This document shows, piece after piece, positions 30,586 to 34,246 of a DNA stretch of 34,246 bases (within the stretch, counting starts at the first letter, position 1; each line of letters starts with the position of its first letter). The notes beneath the pieces were generated by a model. That model searched no databases. It worked only from the letters and a program-made list of their open reading frames with translations, and was not told where the DNA came from. A program made the position numbers and the translations under genes. Source of the DNA: Basidiobolus ranarum (taxonomy: Eukaryota > Basidiobolomycota > Basidiobolomycetes > Basidiobolales). The DNA lies in the NCBI GenBank assembly GCA_040143965.1, contig JASJQH010006942.1, positions 1 through 34,246 on the forward strand, read 5' to 3'.

Positions 30586-32301
30586 TCAATTCTTCTTTCC
30601 AAAGATCTTCTTTGTAGAACTAAAGCCAGAGGAGTTAATTGATAAATGTGTATAAAGTGGTAAAGTAAAGTAGCGTAATATATAAACTTACGAATAGTTG
30701 AGACTGCGTTCATTCAATAAAGCGTTCACTTCTTGCTCTTCTTGCTGTAACTGGCGTCTCTGATCTTCAATTTCTTGTAAGAACTCCTGTTTCTTACGGA
30801 TCAACTGCTCCTCACGTTCTCTCAAGAGTGACTCTGTTTCGCGAACCTGTGCTACAAAATTCTGTCGCATATCTTCCTCTTTCTTCATCATCTCCTCAGC
30901 AAGACTTTTTTTAGTATTTTCGATTCTACTCTCATATGCTTCATCACATTCCAGAATAGATTCAGGTCGACCTTTGATTTGAAGTTGTCCACGCCGGTAC
31001 AATGCATAATGCTTAGAATGTGTGGTTTCAATCAAATCCTGCAGACACGCATCCATTAGAAGTGCACGAAGATGAATGAAATCACAGTGCTCTTCATTCT
31101 CGACTAAATAAAACATTATATCACATTACAGGACGTTCGATGATACTATATTATGGCAAAAGGAGCACCAACCCTGGACGGAGCCCCAACGGTAGGTACG
31201 ACCTCTAGCTTTCTTACCGTCCACATCAACAAAAGTATCACTACCGATAACGGCAAATGGTATATATTTCTATTAAATACTATTGTTATGTATGGTCTGA
31301 TGTACGAAAATGAGTGCAATTATACGCGTACATCTAGTTCAGAAACTATGTCTGGCTCATCGGTATATTCTTTGGGATAGATCTTGATTTGATGTGCCTC
31401 GATATCACGTAGAATAATATGTTTGAGCTCATCGCGCTCTTCGAAGGTCAATGTATCCGCTTTTGCAATTACTGGGATAATGTTCACCTTATCGCTTAAG
31501 GATTTGAGCATTGTAACATCAAGCTCCTTAAGACTATGTCAGATCAAAGAGATATCTAAGTTACTCGGTTCAAACCATGCAAGCATTTTAAAGAATTACC
31601 AGTGTGTAGTGGGAGTTATGAAATACAATATAGCATGAATTCTTGTATCAGGGATGGCGTGACGAAAATCAGGGCTTTTTTCTGCTCTGTGGTAAGCTTC
31701 GAATTGCTTTTCAATATAGTCCACAATAGGAAACAAACTTAACGGTAACTTGATAAATATATGGGTTGAGTCGAGCTCAGTCATTGGAAGTTAACTCACT
31801 TGGCTTCCCGATTTAGTTGATCACCAAATCCGGGAGTATCAATGACAGTCAGGCGGAGGGAGACACCATCCTCTTCCAGGTCTATCACAAATGAAGTCAA
31901 ACAAAGGTGGCAGAGTAGATACAGCAATCAAGAATGTACCATATGCGGTAGGAGTGATAGTAACCGTTTTGTTATTTTGTGGATACTCATGAGTGATTTC
32001 TTCTGTCAAATCAGTATTAAATAATGTGTTCATAAAGGTGGTTTTGCCAAGACCCGTTTCACCTATTAATAAGGATTTCATTTAGGTTGATAAATATATC
32101 TTGTTCGATATGCTCGCACTTAGTATAAACCCAACTGCTTCAGGTGGTAACTTACCAACTACCATAATATTAAATATAAAAGGTTTTCTCTTAGCGCGGT
32201 CACATATCTGTCTTGGCAAAGCTTCAATTCCTAGAACGTCGCGAAGTTTGGCCTCTACGGCAGTGGAGAGTTTCCACGGCCCCGCATCACCAAATTTGCC
32301 G
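30586..32301 (-). CDS. Septin, SEPT6-group-like, 5' exon unresolved
   Basis: Septins are GTP-binding proteins that form filaments at the cell cortex, septa and hyphal tips. Eight exons are placed (32301-32156, 32062-31940, 31881-31800, 31737-31600, 31533-31332, 31269-31173, 31103-30692, 30619-30586), about 411 residues. Hallmarks: P-loop [20 protein letters not shown]3 [30 protein letters not shown]4 [13 protein letters not shown], the septin unique element PFAVIGSD...[18 protein letters not shown], and a C-terminal coiled coil ([20 protein letters not shown]) ending [36 protein letters not shown] and the coil start are closer to what I know of animal SEPT6/8/11 than to yeast Cdc3/10/11/12. 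Exon 32301 enters in phase 2; the nearby ATG at 32415 leads to a donor in phase 1, so the true first exon is not found. Confidence 0.9.
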
Positions 32302-33856
32302 CTAAACGAAACAAGAACATAGGTGAGCAAATGGATTTACTCTGGGGATGAAGGGGAATTCGCTATATTCTCCGCTCACCGGTTCTGTAAAGCATATTCC
32401 TAAAGAATTCAAACGACATTGTGTGAGTGTATGAATAGTATCAATTGGTGTATGATATCCATACTAGAGGCATGTTACAATGTATAGAATTAAGGTAATG
32501 TTGAGTCCAAACGAAGAGTATGATTCAACAAGAAAGTGAGCTATAAAATGAAGAAAAGGGATAAACTAAACGACTTATAGGGATCAATAGTCTAGGTGTG
32601 ATATTAGGAAAGAGATGGGGTAGGTGGGGTGAGGATCCAACTATTTGTATTTTCGATTTGATGTCAGATGCTAAGTGGATCCCCAAGCTCGTCTCAAGAG
32701 TGGAGCTAACAGCATTAGTAAAATAGCTTAGAGCCGAAACAATGTAACAAAAAGCAGCATAAATATTGACCAAGGATATGATTGAGGACAAAGAGTAAGC
32801 AATAACCATTAGATGTATCTGATAATCGTGTGACTAAATAAAACACTGGATGATCACGTGGTATATACGAGCACACATCTCCAACTTGATAAATATCTAT
32901 ATAGGGACCGGAATTTCTTTTATAGTCTGAATTTTAATTGGCAACTGTGACTGGTGTATACATTGACAAACAGTGACATTGTATATCTCTGTTGCCATAT
33001 GGAACACTTCTAAAGCTTCTAACACTTGATACAATCTGGACTATCTCATTGATTTTTAAAAGAACTTGGATTTCTATCGATCATTCCTCGAAAAATCAGA
33101 TCCCAAATGCGATTAATTTTGAATTTTTGCCAGATTGAAATTATTGAGATAGCGTTCATCTATATTATTCATGGCATTAATGAGCATTCTATTTATCCTT
33201 TCTCACTCTTTAATTACCTGCATTTAGAAAACACTAAAGCCATTTGTGATAGTCCGCTGGACCCGAGTTACGAAATTCTTTTATTCTAGTAAACGTTATC
33301 TGAATCGAAGTTTCAGTCAACATATCACCCTGGTCAATAGTAAAGAAGCTAAGGGGGGTTGATATTTCTTAGTGAGGGGAGTGTATCTAGCATTTTGTCA
33401 TTGATTAGCAACTATATAGGCTTAGACCTACTTCCATATCTTAGGATGTAAACTTAACCCATCAATTCGTTTTCCGAAACTCAGGGCTGGGCTTTTTTTT
33501 CAAGAACAGAAAGATCTAAATATCACAGTGTCAGTATTTATCATGATTCCGATAGAGTAATATTACGACCTCACAGTCTAGATTCATTTTTTGAAAATGC
33601 ATAGAAAATCAATCCAAACCTAGTTTTCCTCCGTTACTTCAAAAAATACTAAATCCATCAAACGATTCCATATTTAGTTAGATAGTCCAAAATCACTTAT
33701 TGCTTAGTTTCTTCCATTGATTTTAATCCATAAACAATGAGTTGTGTTTAATCTGTTATAAACTCAAATAACCATGGTAAAATTGTGTTCCAAAAATAGA
33801 AATGTTCGAAGATTCCATGAGTAAAATCATGCTTCTCATCGTTCCTGATCATTTAC
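32302..33856. other. Gene-poor region holding the septin 5' end
   Basis: The missing septin start exon should lie here. A minus-strand frame at 32525-32809 (95 codons, starting MVIAYSLSSIISLVNIYAAF, hydrophobic first half) has no similarity I recognise. A 60-codon plus frame at 33107-33289 likewise. I call neither. The rest is AT-rich and featureless to my reading. Confidence 0.4.
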
Positions 33857-33862
33857 TATATA
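33857..33862 (+). promoter_or_regulatory. TATA box of lactate dehydrogenase gene
   Basis: TATATA in ACTATATATTCCC, 72 bases before the ATG at 33929. Confidence 0.4.
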
Positions 33863-33928
33863 TTCCCACTCTTGGTCACCTTTCAAAAAGTACCTGTGTT
33901 TACACATTCAATCATCTACTATACAAAT

Positions 33929-34246
33929 ATGCCTGCCAACAAAACTATCGCTGTCATCGGTTGTGGTGCCGTCGGTGCTTCTTGCGCCTCTTCCATCATT
34001 CTTCGTAATGTCTCCTGTGAGTTGTTGATGGTCGACATCAACCAGAAGGTTGCTGAAGGTCAAGCCCTCGATTTGGCTGACTCTCAATTCCTCTCTTCCA
34101 CCAAGGTCAGAGTTGGTACTTACCAAGAAGCTGGTCAAGCTGACATCATTGTCATCACCGCTGGAGCTGGTCAACGCCCCGGAGAGACTCGTCTCCAGTT
34201 GATTGCCAAGAACTACAGCATCCTCAACAGTGTTATCAGCAGCATG
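33929..34246 (+). CDS. L-lactate dehydrogenase, N-terminal part (runs off the window)
   Basis: The first 106 codons are present. The frame starts MPANKTIAVIGCGAVGASCA, the NAD-binding glycine-rich loop of the LDH/MDH family, followed by LLMVDINQKVAEGQALDLAD with the Asp that binds the NAD ribose, and IIVITAGAGQRPGETRLQL. In this superfamily the residue after the AGA-type motif sets specificity: Gln favours pyruvate/lactate, Arg favours oxaloacetate/malate. Gln is seen here, so lactate dehydrogenase (pyruvate + NADH to L-lactate) is the better reading. No intron falls in the visible part. Codon use is strongly biased to C-ending and GGT/GCT codons, like ATP5, which suggests high expression. 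The catalytic His and Arg lie beyond the window. Confidence 0.9.
   Translation, partial: MPANKTIAVIGCGAVGASCASSIILRNVSCELLMVDINQKVAEGQALDLADSQFLSSTKVRVGTYQEAGQADIIVITAGAGQRPGETRLQLIAKNYSILNSVISSM

Noticed and set aside
32525-32809. 95-codon minus-strand frame with hydrophobic N-terminus upstream of the septin
   Set aside because: It cannot be joined to the septin in phase and shows no recognisable family; left as an uncalled frame.

Overview
The window is nuclear DNA of a fungus, most likely an early-diverging (zygomycete-grade, perhaps zoopagomycete/entomophthoralean) one. The evidence is AT-rich sequence; intron-rich genes with short introns (mostly about 50-100 bases, GT...AG); an Ecl1-type zinc-binding protein, a 7TM-RGS receptor and a CSC1/Phm7 channel, which are fungal-type genes; and a GPI-anchored GH46-type chitosanase, a CBM20 glycogen-binding-type protein and a lactate dehydrogenase. 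The lineage is an inference. I see no rRNA, tRNA, CRISPR array, viral relic or recognisable transposon.

Layout. 1-6.1 kb: a short 32-base tandem repeat; a minus-strand 7TM receptor with a C-terminal RGS domain; a gene-poor stretch; then two tandem Ecl1-like genes, each followed by an almost identical ~390-base non-coding block containing a perfect hairpin. 6.5-12.4 kb: a VAP (ER membrane contact protein) and the 15-exon E4 ubiquitin ligase Ufd2. 13.2-15.7 kb: a coiled-coil/CBM20 protein and a GPD1-like NAD-dependent glycerol-3-phosphate dehydrogenase with altered active-site positions. 16.1-19.9 kb: the retromer-linked sorting nexin Snx3/Grd19, ATP synthase OSCP, and a CCDC90/MCUR1-like inner-membrane protein. 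20.6-25.8 kb: the chitosanase, then mitoribosomal mS29 (minus strand) divergent from a mitochondrial PP2C (pyruvate dehydrogenase phosphatase type). 26.1-29.7 kb: a CSC1/OSCA/TMEM63 channel (minus strand). 30.6-32.3 kb: a septin closest to the animal SEPT6 group (minus strand). 33.9 kb to the edge: the first 106 codons of an L-lactate dehydrogenase.

The genes do not form one pathway. Four neighbours (OSCP, CCDC90-like, mS29, PDP-type phosphatase) act in mitochondria, and several others touch osmotic or carbon stress (GPD1-like, CSC1, Ecl1-like, CBM20, LDH). All exon boundaries were placed by reading splice signals, phase and family conservation by eye. For the multi-exon genes whose start I resolved, summed exon lengths keep one open frame. 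The first exons of Ufd2 (tentative) and of the septin (unresolved) are the weak points.

The most unusual signal is the duplicated block at about 3928-4319 and 5535-5926. It differs at only three positions between copies, while the neighbouring protein-coding sequences have diverged strongly.
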